DNA from: an uncultured Eubacteriales bacterium
GTDB taxonomy: Bacteria; Bacillota; Clostridia; Peptostreptococcales; Anaerovoracaceae
Direction: 5' to 3'
DNA: 47,573 nucleotides
Assembly: GCA_900547295.1 (NCBI GenBank)
Contig: URGK01000008.1
Location: forward strand, 1 to 47,573
The position numbers were made by a program, and so were the translations under genes. The notes below the pieces were generated by a model. That model saw only the letters and a program-made list of their open reading frames with translations. It did no database searches and was not told where the DNA came from. Positions 31,324-39,968 of this stretch are shown here, in pieces; positions within the stretch are counted from its first letter, which is position 1, and each line of letters opens with the position of its first letter.

Positions 31324-32043
31324 CTATAATCCGCTTCTTACTATTTCTTCTGTCCTCTCCGCAAGGTCTGCGGCTTCTTTTCTGTCCATGCCCGCTGTTT
31401 CGATCGGCGGGTGAATTATATATCTTACCTTTGCGGGACTGATTACTCCCGTCTCCTCATATATCTTATAGGTTCCGTCAATGGTTATAGGGATTACAGG
31501 CACTCCCGGCTTTGTGGCAAGCCTCAGACTGCCTCTCTTGAAATGCGCCATTTCGTGCCCCTTGCTTCTGGTTCCCTCAGGGAAAATCAGGATTGAAAAG
31601 CCTTTTTTAATAAGGTCTATCGCTTCCATAATAGCCTTGAGAGACTCTCTGGCATCATCTCTGTTCATCATAACGCTTCGTATATCCTTGATGCACTGTC
31701 CGTACAGAGGAATATCCGCAAGGTTCTGCTTAGCAATAAACCCAAACTGCACAGTATCGAGCACAGCGCAGTGAACTATAATGTCTGCGTAGCTCTGATG
31801 ATTTGACACATACACCACAGGACCCGACTTTGGAAGATACTCTCTCCCCTCCACCTCAATCTCAACGCCCAGTTTGCTGCACAGGAGCTTGCCCCACGTG
31901 CTGGTTGACTCAAGTATGTATTTACGCTCTGTTTCAAAATCCCCTCTGGCTCTCGCCTCATATATGAGCTTCCTTGGTTTTTTGAAAATCTTAAGTGCGT
32001 TTAATATCTTAGCACCCTGCGGTATGTTTGCAAATATCTTCAT
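31324..32043 (-). CDS. plsC: 1-acyl-sn-glycerol-3-phosphate acyltransferase
   Basis: PlsC acylates lysophosphatidic acid to phosphatidic acid at the inner face of the membrane. The 239-residue protein has the catalytic HX4D box in 'VSNHQSYADIIVH' (H and D at about 81-86), the glycerol-3-phosphate-binding 'FPEGTRSKG' (about 153-161) and a C-terminal 'PGVPVIPITIDGTYKIYEE'. An AAAAGGAG site precedes the ATG. It is monocistronic and convergent with the SecB-like gene. Confidence 0.92.
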   Translation of the reverse strand: MKIFANIPQGAKILNALKIFKKPRKLIYEARARGDFETERKYILESTSTWGKLLCSKLGVEIEVEGREYLPKSGPVVYVSNHQSYADIIVHCAVLDTVQFGFIAKQNLADIPLYGQCIKDIRSVMMNRDDARESLKAIMEAIDLIKKGFSILIFPEGTRSKGHEMAHFKRGSLRLATKPGVPVIPITIDGTYKIYEETGVISPAKVRYIIHPPIETAGMDRKEAADLAERTEEIVRSGL

Positions 32044-32136
32044 ATGGCTCTCCTTTTTGGCTGGTATTTAACAAAACCTATTGTATCATATGTGTATAAT
32101 ATTATACAATATAATTAATATTAAGAAAAGGCGGAT

Positions 32137-32943
32137 ATGATTATGGACTGGAACAGACTATGGCACGAAGAAAAAAACACCACAAAGGAAAGACACAGCT
32201 CTGACTACTGGGACAGCTTTGCGCCAAAATACCGCAAGCACCCCGGCAAAAGCACCTATGAAGCTGATTTTCTAGCCCTTGCAGATATAAAGCCCGGCGA
32301 AACCGTATTCGATATGGGCTGCGCTTCGGGCACACTGGCGCTTCCTCTTGCGGAGGCAGATCACAGGGTATTTGCAGCGGATTTTTCAAAAGGCATGCTG
32401 GAGCTTTTAAATCAGCAGATTGCAGAGAGACACCTGTCAGATTATATAACTACAATGCAGCTTGACTGGAACGAGGACTGGAGCTGCTATGATATACCTG
32501 TCTGTGATGTGGCAATAGCCTCAAGGTCAATGATTGTTTCGAACCTTGAAGCTGCTTTAGACAAGCTCCAGTCAAAGGCAAGGCGCAAAGTCTGCATAGT
32601 GGAGCCTACAACAGAGTCTCCGCATTTCAATGTCAATATTGCAGAATATATAGGCTACAGCAGATTTCCAAAGCCTGACTATATGTATCTTATCAATATC
32701 CTGTTTGAGCGCAGCATAATGCCGGAGCTCAGATATATTTACTCAAGCAGGACAGACTATTTCGAAAGCCTCGAAGAAGCGGCTTCAAAGCTGATAAAGT
32801 TCTTCCCCGATACTCTTACAGCAGCAGAGGATATGCTGCTTCGGGAATACCTCAAAGCCCACCTCGTAAAGACGGAGTCGGGACAGTACACCTATGATGA
32901 AAGCTGGCCTGTGCGCTGGGCATATATCGCATGGGAAAAATAG
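32137..32943 (+). CDS. Class I SAM-dependent methyltransferase
   Basis: This is a 268-residue Rossmann-fold methyltransferase. Motif I is 'ETVFDMGCASGTLALPLAE' (about 52-70), the acidic residue ending strand beta2 is in 'VFAADFSKGML', and 'CDVAIASRSM' corresponds to motif IV. The C-terminal half (after about residue 150) is family-specific and gives no clue to the substrate. Tryptophan- and tyrosine-rich ends ('SWPVRWAYIAWEK') are notable. It is a single gene with its own terminator-like hairpin; small-molecule or cofactor methylation is a guess only. Confidence 0.75.
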   Translation: MIMDWNRLWHEEKNTTKERHSSDYWDSFAPKYRKHPGKSTYEADFLALADIKPGETVFDMGCASGTLALPLAEADHRVFAADFSKGMLELLNQQIAERHLSDYITTMQLDWNEDWSCYDIPVCDVAIASRSMIVSNLEAALDKLQSKARRKVCIVEPTTESPHFNVNIAEYIGYSRFPKPDYMYLINILFERSIMPELRYIYSSRTDYFESLEEAASKLIKFFPDTLTAAEDMLLREYLKAHLVKTESGQYTYDESWPVRWAYIAWEK

Positions 32944-32951
32944 CGCCCGCA

Positions 32952-32985
32952 GAAAAACTCCCTGGCATCCCAAGGAGTTTTCTGA
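32952..32985 (+). terminator. Terminator after the methyltransferase gene
   Basis: AGAAAAACTCC and GGAGTTTTCT form a 10-bp stem with a loop of about 12 bases containing GGCATCC, followed by a weak T-rich stretch. Confidence 0.6.
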
Positions 32986-33013
32986 CTTATTATATATTTT
33001 ATTTAAGAAGGAA

Positions 33014-33040
33014 TGCGATATATCTAATACCCCTATCGCA
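33014..33040. promoter_or_regulatory. Inverted repeat upstream of the CDF transporter
   Basis: TGCGATA-N13-TATCGCA, 7-bp perfect arms, followed by a TATAAT at 33043-33048. It lies in the 326-base gene-free stretch 32944-33269, about 230 bases before the CDF start. The rest of that stretch is AT-rich with several TATAAT/TATACT-like hexamers but no well-spaced -35. Confidence 0.35.
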
Positions 33041-33269
33041 CTTATAATGTAACATACTTATGTGATGATTTTATGTAAACTCTGAAATGATTATATAATG
33101 ATAATATATGCAAAATGAGAAATCGCACGCATAGCCCTTGTTATACTAATTTGCTGCTTTCTTTGCTGTTTTTGCTTAATGTCATCTAAATTTTCTATAC
33201 AATTGAGCCTTATACAGCAAGCAAGTCCTCTTGAAATATGTTAATATATTATTAGAGAGGAGTGAAATC

Positions 33270-34277
33270 GTGGAAACCAATTTAAAATTGGAAAAAAGAA
33301 TTCTAAACATATCTTTTGCAGGAAGTTTAATCTTCCTTATATCTGAAATCGTTGCCGCTTACATAACCGGCTCACACGCTATTCTGGCGGACTGTGTATT
33401 TGATATTGCCGATCTGATTATGATAGGACCATTTATGGTTCTTGTACCTTTGCTTTACAAACCCGTAACCGAAAAACGTCCGTATGGGTTTTCTCAAATT
33501 GAATCACTGTTTGTTATAATCAAATATATGTTGCTGCTTGTCATAGACATAATTATGATTGTCGAAAACGTGCAGGTTATTATGGAGGGCGGTAACCACG
33601 TAAATGCAACCTTTATTGCAATTTTTGAACTGGCAATATCCCTTGGCTGCATCATAATGTATTTAACACTTAGAAGCATCAACAAAAAATACTCGTCGCC
33701 GTCAATCAAAGCGGAACTTTACATATGGAAGCTTGACTCATATTCAACTTTTGGCGTGGGCATAGCGTTCCTTATCAGTCTGCTTATCAAACTGACACCG
33801 TTTGCCTCTGTGGCACCGTATGCAGACCCTGTCATTGCAATAGCTCTTGCAATAATTCTGATTAAAGAGCCTCTTGAAATGATTATAGAGTCTTTAAAGG
33901 GACTGGTTCTGTTTGCACCTGAAAAGAAAATCAGAGATGAGATCAGTAAAGATGCAACTCAGGTGCTTTCAAAATACGGATACTATATCAATTTCTTTGA
34001 CGTAATCAAAACCGGACGTAAATACTGGGTTGATATATATATTGTAATGGATACGGACACCATCAAAGTGTCTGACCTCAAAAAAGCCAATGCTGAAATC
34101 ACAGAAATATTAAGCGAGAAATATGACAGCATATTTATAGAGCTTATTCCTGATGTCGAAAAGGTCCGCAAGGAAAACGCAGAAAAAATGCAGGCAAGAC
34201 GACAGGACAAGATAGATTTCGTAGAAGAAAAAGAGCGTAAGGCTATGGAAAAGAAAAAAGCCAAAAAACAGATTTAG
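33270..34277 (+). CDS. Cation diffusion facilitator (CDF) family metal transporter
   Basis: CDF proteins export divalent metals (Zn, Mn, Fe, Co) in exchange for protons. This one has six transmembrane segments, the TM2 metal motif 'HAILADCVFDIADL' (D and D of DxxxD) and the region 'ELYIWKLDSYSTFG' for TM5, where the second Asp/His of the usual motif is Thr. A cytoplasmic C-terminal domain (about 225-300) and a highly charged tail (KERKAMEKKKAKKQI) follow. I place the start at GTG 33270 because GAGAGGAG precedes it; the ORF upstream of that has no ribosome site. 335 residues. The transported metal is not predictable. Confidence 0.82.
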   Translation: METNLKLEKRILNISFAGSLIFLISEIVAAYITGSHAILADCVFDIADLIMIGPFMVLVPLLYKPVTEKRPYGFSQIESLFVIIKYMLLLVIDIIMIVENVQVIMEGGNHVNATFIAIFELAISLGCIIMYLTLRSINKKYSSPSIKAELYIWKLDSYSTFGVGIAFLISLLIKLTPFASVAPYADPVIAIALAIILIKEPLEMIIESLKGLVLFAPEKKIRDEISKDATQVLSKYGYYINFFDVIKTGRKYWVDIYIVMDTDTIKVSDLKKANAEITEILSEKYDSIFIELIPDVEKVRKENAEKMQARRQDKIDFVEEKERKAMEKKKAKKQI

Positions 34278-34283
34278 ACGCAA

Positions 34284-34313
34284 AGCGAGGGTCGTATGAC
34301 CCTCGTTTATTTG
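34284..34313. terminator. Terminator between the CDF gene and sigH
   Basis: CGAGGGTC-GTAT-GACCCTCG, an 8-bp GC-rich stem followed by TTTATTTG on the plus strand; usable by the convergent sigH operon on the other strand. Confidence 0.78.
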
Positions 34314-34322
34314 TATTCTGAA

Positions 34323-34931
34323 CTAGTTGTTCATATATTCACTGATTTTCCTGCGTATCCGCTGCATTGCATTGTCAACCGCTTTGTAGCTTTTGCCCAG
34401 CGACTGTGCAATCTCGGGATATTTCTTGCCCGCAAGGTATTCTTTGAGCACCCTGCGCTCCATACTGCTGAAAAGAGTGCTGTTCTCATCTGTAAGCAAT
34501 GACGACAGTGTGTTCTCCATAAAAACAGCCTCCGGGTTGCTTGCCATATCGCCTCCGAGGGACTCCTCAAGGGTCCCGCCGCCCGTTTCATCAACCGGCG
34601 TACTGAGTGACACCGAGTCATTGAGAGGCTGATGTTTCAGTCTTGATGCTGTTTTGACAGCGGTAAGTATCTGACGGTTTATGCAAAGCTCCGCAAAGGT
34701 CTTAAAGGTCGCCTCTCTGTTCCCGGAATAATCGTGTATTGCCTTGAACAGTCCTATCATCCCCTCCTGTATAACGTCTTCGCTGTCTGCTCCGACGATG
34801 AAATACAGGTGAGCCTTGCCTCTTATCATCTCAACATATCTTCTTATCAGAATATCCTCTGCTTCTCTGTCGCCTGCCTGTGCAAGCCCCGCAAGGACTT
34901 CATCTGTCATAAGTCTATAGTTTTTTGACAT
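34323..34931 (-). CDS. sigH: RNA polymerase sporulation sigma factor SigH
   Basis: SigH (Spo0H) is the sigma-70 family factor for early-stationary and sporulation-initiation genes. The 202-residue protein has region 2 ('GKAHLYFIVGADSEDVIQEGMIGLFKAIHDY' region, about 34-64) and region 4 ('MERRVLKEYLAGKKYPEIAQSLGKSYKAVDNAMQRIRRKI', about 157-196 in sense). A polar insert 'TPVDETGGGTLEESLGGD' lies between them. Genomic position directly after rlmB is the standard place of sigH in Firmicutes. It overlaps rlmB by 17 bases and ends the long minus-strand operon. Confidence 0.92.
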   Translation of the reverse strand: MSKNYRLMTDEVLAGLAQAGDREAEDILIRRYVEMIRGKAHLYFIVGADSEDVIQEGMIGLFKAIHDYSGNREATFKTFAELCINRQILTAVKTASRLKHQPLNDSVSLSTPVDETGGGTLEESLGGDMASNPEAVFMENTLSSLLTDENSTLFSSMERRVLKEYLAGKKYPEIAQSLGKSYKAVDNAMQRIRRKISEYMNN

Positions 34932-35724
34932 CTCTTTGTTTTCTTACCTCATACATTATAACTGCTGCCGCATTGGAAGCGTTAAGCGAATTAATCCTGC
35001 CCACCATAGGCATGGAAACAACGAAGTCGCATTTTTCTTTGACAAGCCTGCTTATACCGTTTCCCTCGCTCCCTATAACTACCGCAATGCTGCCTGTAAG
35101 GTCCTGTCTGTAGTATTCTGTGCCACCCATATCGCAGGCCGCAATCCAGAGGCCCTTTTCTTTGAGCTTGTCTATGGTCTGCGCGATGTTTGCCACCTTG
35201 ACGCAAGGGATATATTCGAGAGCTCCCGCAGCGGCCTTTGCCACTGTTTCTGTCAGCCCAACGGCTCTTCTCTTTGGAATTATCACGCCGTGGGCTCCAG
35301 CACATTCTGCGGTACGCATTACGGCTCCCAGATTATGAGGATCCTCAAGGTTGTCAAGTATAATTATAAACGGGGGTTCTCCGGATTTTTCGGCCTTTGC
35401 GAATATATCCTCCATCTCACTGTATTTGTGAGCCGCCACAAAGGCTATAACGCCCTGATGATTTTTGCCTCCCGCTGTTTTTTCAAAATAAGCCCTGTTG
35501 TTATAGTGTATGACAATTCCTCTGTCGCGGGCCATACCCGCTATCTTGGACACGGAGCCCTCTGCTCCGTCTGCTATAACTATCTTTTCGATTTCTCTGC
35601 CGCTTTTGAGCGCCTCTATAACAGGGTTTCTTCCGATTATAATATCGGTTCTCTCTTCTGTTTTAAATTCTCTTTCTTTGAAATCTCTTTCTCTGTTTCT
35701 ATTTCTGTTTTTTCTCTCTGCCAT
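34915..35724 (-). CDS. rlmB: 23S rRNA (guanosine-2251-2'-O)-methyltransferase RlmB
   Basis: This is a SpoU-family methyltransferase with a trefoil-knot SAM-binding fold, modifying the ribosomal P-loop of 23S rRNA. After an arginine-rich N-terminus come the substrate-binding domain ('IIIGRNPVIEALKSGREIEKI') and the SPOUT motifs 'ILDNLEDPHNLGAVMRTAECAG', 'VIGSEGNGISRLV' and 'MVGRINSLNASNAAAVIMYEVR'. 269 residues. Three bases separate it from folA upstream and it overlaps sigH downstream. Confidence 0.94.
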   Translation of the reverse strand: MAERKNRNRNRERDFKEREFKTEERTDIIIGRNPVIEALKSGREIEKIVIADGAEGSVSKIAGMARDRGIVIHYNNRAYFEKTAGGKNHQGVIAFVAAHKYSEMEDIFAKAEKSGEPPFIIILDNLEDPHNLGAVMRTAECAGAHGVIIPKRRAVGLTETVAKAAAGALEYIPCVKVANIAQTIDKLKEKGLWIAACDMGGTEYYRQDLTGSIAVVIGSEGNGISRLVKEKCDFVVSMPMVGRINSLNASNAAAVIMYEVRKQRDVKKL

Positions 35725-35727
35725 CTG

Positions 35728-36201
35728 TTATTTCTTTCTTCTGTATTCCAGAAACCTATACTCGTGTCCCTTTTCACAGAACACTTCACTTTGCCATACT
35801 ATCTCCATATCCTCGCCCGGCTCCGGAAAGTAGGCGTCTGCTTCAAACTCCTCATTTATACGCGTTATATACAGAGTGTCGCAGTAAGGCTCAAACTCTC
35901 TGTAAATCTCCTCGCCTCCGCATATAAAGGTATCCTTGTCTTTGCATGCCTCGATAACCTCTTCAACACTTCTGCACACCGTAAAACCCTCGCCCGCCTC
36001 AAGGCTCCTGCTGAGAACTATGGTCTGCCTGCCGGGAAGAGGTCTTCCTCCGGGAAGTGACTCAAGGGTCTTGCGCCCCATGACCACTGTTTTGCCTATG
36101 GTTTTCTCTTTGAAATATTTAAGGTCACCGGGTATGTGGCAAAGAAGACTTCCTTTGTTTCCTATAGCCCAGTTTCTGTCTGCTGCTGCTATCGCTTTCA
36201 T
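35728..36201 (-). CDS. folA: Dihydrofolate reductase
   Basis: FolA regenerates tetrahydrofolate from the dihydrofolate made by ThyA. The protein has 'AIAAADRNWAIGNKGSLLCHIPGDLKYFKE' (substrate and nicotinamide site; the acidic residue is D27-equivalent), 'VVMGRKTLESLPGGRPLPGR', and 'FICGGEEIYREF'. The start is the ATG at 36201, which has AGGAGA in front and overlaps the TGA of the upstream lipoprotein gene by four bases; the six-codon longer frame lies inside that gene. 157 residues, usual length. Confidence 0.93.
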   Translation of the reverse strand: MKAIAAADRNWAIGNKGSLLCHIPGDLKYFKEKTIGKTVVMGRKTLESLPGGRPLPGRQTIVLSRSLEAGEGFTVCRSVEEVIEACKDKDTFICGGEEIYREFEPYCDTLYITRINEEFEADAYFPEPGEDMEIVWQSEVFCEKGHEYRFLEYRRKK

Positions 36202-37055
36202 TGTTTCTCCTGTCTGCAAACTGATGCCGATATGATTTCAGGCTCTCCGTAAGGTATATTCTTTTTGAAATACTCCTGTATATACGAGCCGTCAATCACG
36301 TATATCTTCGCATCTCGCAGTCCTTCCTCTGTTTCAAGAATTCCCGCGCCCGCCTCTGTGACTGACTCAGGGAAGTGTATCTCATCAATATAGCTGTCGG
36401 AAAAGGCTCTTGCGCCTATGGTTTCAACACCTTCCTCAATATATATTATATCAGCATTGGTAAATGCAAATGCTCCCTCGTCTATCTTTTTGACGCTGCC
36501 GGTTACTATAACCTGTTTAAGCTCTGCGCCGTATCCGAAGTCGCCCGAAAAGGCATTAGCGTATATCTCTGTCACACCTGCGGGAACTGTAACTTCCTCG
36601 GCGGTGCCTCTGTAGGCATAGAGAACACCGTCTTTGATGCACCAGCCGTCCTTGTCCTTAATGCTGCCTGTAAATTCCTCAGAGCTGTAGTAATAAGGGT
36701 CGGCCAGCTTGGCTTCCTCCATGTCACGATAAAGCTCTATATCCTCACCGCCCTCGCCCGAAAGCTTCAGGGTTGTTTCATCAAGTACGGCTTCATACTC
36801 CATATCCTGTAACAAAAGCGTGCCGTTAAGTCCGTCATACTTGTACTCGTAATACTCAACATTCTCCGCATCTCTGCTGTCAAATGCCGTCCACGTGTTG
36901 TCCCCATAGAATATATATGTGGTGACGCTGTCTGAAACAGCCTCATACCATGTGCCGTATATGCCCTCATTGTCAGGCGCCTTTCGGACCTGTGAACAGC
37001 CCGCAAAAAGCATCGCCGCAATGAGTATTAATATTGTAATCAGTCGTTTCTTCAT
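36198..37055 (-). CDS. Lipoprotein with leucine-rich repeat (BspA-like) domain
   Basis: This is a 285-residue exported lipoprotein (signal peptide, lipobox FAGC, C20). The first half (about 30-110) contains a small beta-rich domain ('GTWYEAVSDSVTTYIFYGDNTWTAFDS'), typical of extracellular proteins that measure 'expected output'. The second half (about 145-260) holds BspA-type LRR_5 repeats, for example 'VPAGVTEIYANAFSGDF' and 'IYIEEGVETIGARAFSDS'. It is an unexpected passenger between thyA and folA, overlapping both by four bases, so expression is tied to nucleotide metabolism. Function unknown; adhesion or protein binding is the usual guess. Confidence 0.78.
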   Translation of the reverse strand: MKKRLITILILIAAMLFAGCSQVRKAPDNEGIYGTWYEAVSDSVTTYIFYGDNTWTAFDSRDAENVEYYEYKYDGLNGTLLLQDMEYEAVLDETTLKLSGEGGEDIELYRDMEEAKLADPYYYSSEEFTGSIKDKDGWCIKDGVLYAYRGTAEEVTVPAGVTEIYANAFSGDFGYGAELKQVIVTGSVKKIDEGAFAFTNADIIYIEEGVETIGARAFSDSYIDEIHFPESVTEAGAGILETEEGLRDAKIYVIDGSYIQEYFKKNIPYGEPEIISASVCRQEKQ

Positions 37056-37882
37056 ATTGCTATCGGTATGTTTTTAATCTGTTCATTTTTCTGATAATCC
37101 GTAACCCTGATATCGTTTACTGTGAAATCGTAAAAGTCTTTGATTTCAGGATTGAGCTCAAACTTAGGCGCAGGAAACTGCGGTCTTGCAATGAGCTCTC
37201 TGATTATCGGTATGTGCCTGTCATATATATGAGCATCTGCGATTACGTGAACCAGCTCTCCCGGCTCAAGCCCGCAAACCTGTGCAAACATCATCAGCAG
37301 CACCGAATACTGCACTACATTCCAGTTGTTGGCCGCAAGTATATCCTGCGACCTCTGGTTTAATATTGCATTGAGTCTGTTACCTGTGACATTGAAAGTC
37401 ATAGAGTATGCGCATGGTTCAAGTCCCATTTCCATAAGGTCGTCAAACTTATATATATTGGTCATTATTCTTCTTGAATACGGCGTGTTTTTGAGCTGCC
37501 ATATGACATTGTCAACCTGATCCATTCTGCCCTGATGAAAGTCATACTTAACACCCAGCTGGTATCCGTAGGCCTTGCCTATGGAGCCGTCCTCGTCTGC
37601 CCATTCGTCCCAGATATGACTGTTTAAATCCTTTATATTATTTGATTTCTTCTGCCATATCCATAAAATTTCGTCTACAGCCGATTTAATTGCCGTAGGC
37701 CTTAAGGTAAGCGCAGGAAATTCCTCCTGCAGGTTATATCTGTTTACAACTCCGAATTTTTTAATCGTATGCGCAGGGGTTCCGTCCTCCCATACGGCTC
37801 TTACGGCCTGTCCCTCCGAGGAAAAGCCGTTATCGAGTATATCCTTGCACATATTCACAAAAAGCACGTCAGCTTTGCTCAT
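37052..37882 (-). CDS. thyA: Thymidylate synthase
   Basis: ThyA methylates dUMP to dTMP with methylene-THF. The nucleophile is the cysteine in 'LEPCAYSMTFNV', and the dUMP-binding segment is 'LNAILNQRSQDILAANNWNVVQYSVLLMMFAQ'. The usual PPCH is EPCA and the RSxD cysteine is Gln here, a variant form of the family. The C-terminal region 'VHVIADAHIYDRHIPIIRELIAR' is normal. 276 residues, close to E. coli ThyA (264). It is coupled to the lipoprotein gene by an ATGA overlap and is followed by folA, which recycles its dihydrofolate product. Confidence 0.92.
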   Translation of the reverse strand: MSKADVLFVNMCKDILDNGFSSEGQAVRAVWEDGTPAHTIKKFGVVNRYNLQEEFPALTLRPTAIKSAVDEILWIWQKKSNNIKDLNSHIWDEWADEDGSIGKAYGYQLGVKYDFHQGRMDQVDNVIWQLKNTPYSRRIMTNIYKFDDLMEMGLEPCAYSMTFNVTGNRLNAILNQRSQDILAANNWNVVQYSVLLMMFAQVCGLEPGELVHVIADAHIYDRHIPIIRELIARPQFPAPKFELNPEIKDFYDFTVNDIRVTDYQKNEQIKNIPIAI

Positions 37883-37891
37883 AATATCCTC

Positions 37892-38122
37892 CTACAGAAT
37901 TACGTATCTGATAATAATGCCTATGAGTCCGAGTATACCGATTACTATCATAACTTTTTCGGAGGTTTTAAGGGGAGCTTTCCAAAAAGAGCTTCCTCCT
38001 GCCTCCTCAACTCTTTTTTTGTTTTCGTCGGTATATGCACTGTTGGTTCTTGCATAGTCTTTAATTGCATCTTCAAAGCGGTGGCTCTGAAGCTTTTTCT
38101 TTTTAACTTTTTTGCCTGACAT
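37892..38122 (-). CDS. Small C-terminally anchored membrane protein
   Basis: A 76-residue protein with a basic N-terminus (KKVKKKKLQSHRFED), a polar middle and one C-terminal hydrophobic helix ('VMIVIGILGLIGIIIRYVIL'), so it is probably tail-anchored with the N-terminus inside. I do not recognise a family. Its start shares one base with the mrnC stop (TGATG), and a TCCTCC-type ribosome site for thyA lies within its 3' flank, so it is a genuine operon member. Confidence 0.65.
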   Translation of the reverse strand: MSGKKVKKKKLQSHRFEDAIKDYARTNSAYTDENKKRVEEAGGSSFWKAPLKTSEKVMIVIGILGLIGIIIRYVIL

Positions 38123-38508
38123 CAGATTTCCTCACTGTCAATAATCTCTATAATCTGTGCTACAAGCTGCTTCTCTCTTTCGATATTGCCGTCAAGGTGA
38201 GTCTTGCCTATAAGAGCCTCACAGGCTGTAGCCCATTTATATTCCATAGGACTTGCACTTCTGGCTTTTGATGAATATTTGTGGTTTCTTGCTCTTTTGA
38301 CGAGTTTCTGCTCCTCTTCATCAAGGCTGTCAAACATTTTTCTGATTGCCTTTGCCTGTCCTGCCGCGCTTACATATCTGACAGCCTCTCTGTGAAGTCT
38401 GTCTGCGTGCACCGCTCCGTTTTTCATTACATATTCGCGGATATATACTTCATATACGGCATCTCCGATATATGCAAGCGCTGTGGTATTTATATTTTTT
38501 GTATCCAT
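38122..38508 (-). CDS. mrnC: Mini-ribonuclease III
   Basis: Mini-III is an RNase III catalytic domain without a dsRNA-binding domain; it matures 23S rRNA in Bacillus. The signature 'ALAYIGDAVYEVYIREY' (about 10-26, acidic D17/E21-type residues) and 'SPMEYKWATACEALIGKTHLDGN' (about 85-107, second metal-binding acidic residue) are present. 128 residues, usual length. It is the standard neighbour of cysS, one base apart, and is coupled to the small membrane protein gene downstream. Confidence 0.95.
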   Translation of the reverse strand: MDTKNINTTALAYIGDAVYEVYIREYVMKNGAVHADRLHREAVRYVSAAGQAKAIRKMFDSLDEEEQKLVKRARNHKYSSKARSASPMEYKWATACEALIGKTHLDGNIEREKQLVAQIIEIIDSEEI

Positions 38509-38509
38509 T

Positions 38510-39949
38510 CTATTCCTTTATGATTTCTACTCCCTGCGGTGTATCCTTGAGAGTTATTCCTCTCTCCTTGAGCATATCTCTGATTTCGTCCGCTCTTGCA
38601 AAGTTCTTTGCTTTTTTTGCTGCGGTACGTTCTTCCACAAGGGCAAGAATTTCAGGGTCAACGCCCTCAAGCTTCTTTGCAGCTTCTTCCTCGGCTTTCT
38701 TTTTTACCTCTGCCGCTGCTTTGAGCAGGTCAAGTGAAAGCACCTGATCGAACTCGTCAAGAAGTAAAAGTTTAGTTTTGTCGTTTGTCTTGTATTTGAG
38801 CACATCATAAAGGGCTGTAATAGCCAGTGATGTGTTAAGGTCATTGCACATTGCCTTGTTGAACTTCTCTCTGAGAGCCTCAAGCGCCGCCTCGTCTGTC
38901 TGCTGGCTGTCATCAGCCTTGAGAGCCGCTATTTTGGCAATAAGTTTGTTGTATGCCACTGTAGCATTGTCAAGCGCCTCAAATGAGAATGTCAATGTCT
39001 TTCTGTAGTGTGACTGCAAGCAGAAAAATCTGTATACCACAGGGTTGTAGCCCTTGTCCTCAAGCAGTGAAACTGTAAGGAACTCGCCCTTTGATTTGCT
39101 CATTTTACCTGTTTCGTCATTAAGGTGAAGTACATGGAACCACTGATTGCACCATTCGTGTCCCAGATAAGCCTCTGACTGCGCAATCTCGTTGGTGTGA
39201 TGAGGAAATGCGTTGTCAATTCCTCCGCAGTGTATGTCGCAGTATTCGCCCAGATGCTTGATTGATATTGCCGAGCACTCGATATGCCAGCCCGGATATC
39301 CCACGCCCCAAGGGCTGTCCCATTTGAGCTCCTGGTCGTCAAATTTTGATTTGGTAAACCACAGAACAAAGTCGGCCTTGTTCTTTTTGTTTTCGTCCTC
39401 AAACACGCCCTCTCTTACGCCTACAGCCAGATCCTCTTCGTCGTGGTCATTGAATACATAATATTTGTCTATTGTGGAGGTATCAAAGTATACATTGCCG
39501 CCTGCAATATATGCGTGGCCTGTTTCAAGCAGCTTTGATACCATTTCGATATATTCAGGTATAAGGTTTGTTGCAGGCTCTACAACATCAGGTGTTTTGA
39601 TGTTGAGCTTGGCACAGTCCGAGAAGAACGCGTCTGTATAGAATTTTGCGATATCCATAACGGTTTTGTTTTCTCTTTTGGCGCCCTTGACCATCTTGTC
39701 CTCTCCTGTATCGGCATCACTTGAAAGATGCCCTACATCAGTAATATTCATTACTCTTTTGACATCATATCCGTAATATCTGAGGTATTTTTCCAGCACA
39801 TCCTCCATAATGTAGCTTCTGAGGTTGCCTATATGTGCAAAATGGTAAACTGTAGGTCCGCAGGTATACATGCCTGCCTTGCCTGCTTCTCTTGTTTTGA
39901 ATTCGTCTTTTTTTCTCGTCAGAGAGTTATATAATCTTAGAGTTTCCAT
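38510..39949 (-). CDS. cysS: Cysteinyl-tRNA synthetase
   Basis: This class I synthetase charges tRNA-Cys. The zinc-ligand and signature segments are 'MYTCGPTVYHFAHIGNLRSYIM' (HIGN), 'GWHIECSAISIKHLGEYCDIHCGGIDNAFPHH' (zinc site Cys/His) and 'KMSKSKGEFLTV' (KMSKS loop). 479 residues from METLRLYNSL. That ATG (39949) has AAAGGAACT upstream; the ATG five codons earlier overlaps the intergenic stretch and has no site. It follows cysE by about 20 bases. Confidence 0.95.
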   Translation of the reverse strand: METLRLYNSLTRKKDEFKTREAGKAGMYTCGPTVYHFAHIGNLRSYIMEDVLEKYLRYYGYDVKRVMNITDVGHLSSDADTGEDKMVKGAKRENKTVMDIAKFYTDAFFSDCAKLNIKTPDVVEPATNLIPEYIEMVSKLLETGHAYIAGGNVYFDTSTIDKYYVFNDHDEEDLAVGVREGVFEDENKKNKADFVLWFTKSKFDDQELKWDSPWGVGYPGWHIECSAISIKHLGEYCDIHCGGIDNAFPHHTNEIAQSEAYLGHEWCNQWFHVLHLNDETGKMSKSKGEFLTVSLLEDKGYNPVVYRFFCLQSHYRKTLTFSFEALDNATVAYNKLIAKIAALKADDSQQTDEAALEALREKFNKAMCNDLNTSLAITALYDVLKYKTNDKTKLLLLDEFDQVLSLDLLKAAAEVKKKAEEEAAKKLEGVDPEILALVEERTAAKKAKNFARADEIRDMLKERGITLKDTPQGVEIIKE

Positions 39950-39968
39950 TTGAGTTCCTTTCATGATT

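Noticed and set aside
34936..36060. A 374-codon plus-strand open frame opposite rlmB and folA
   Set aside because: It is the antisense of two clear enzymes in the other strand, rich in Cys/Phe/Ser as expected for a mirror frame, with no ribosome site.
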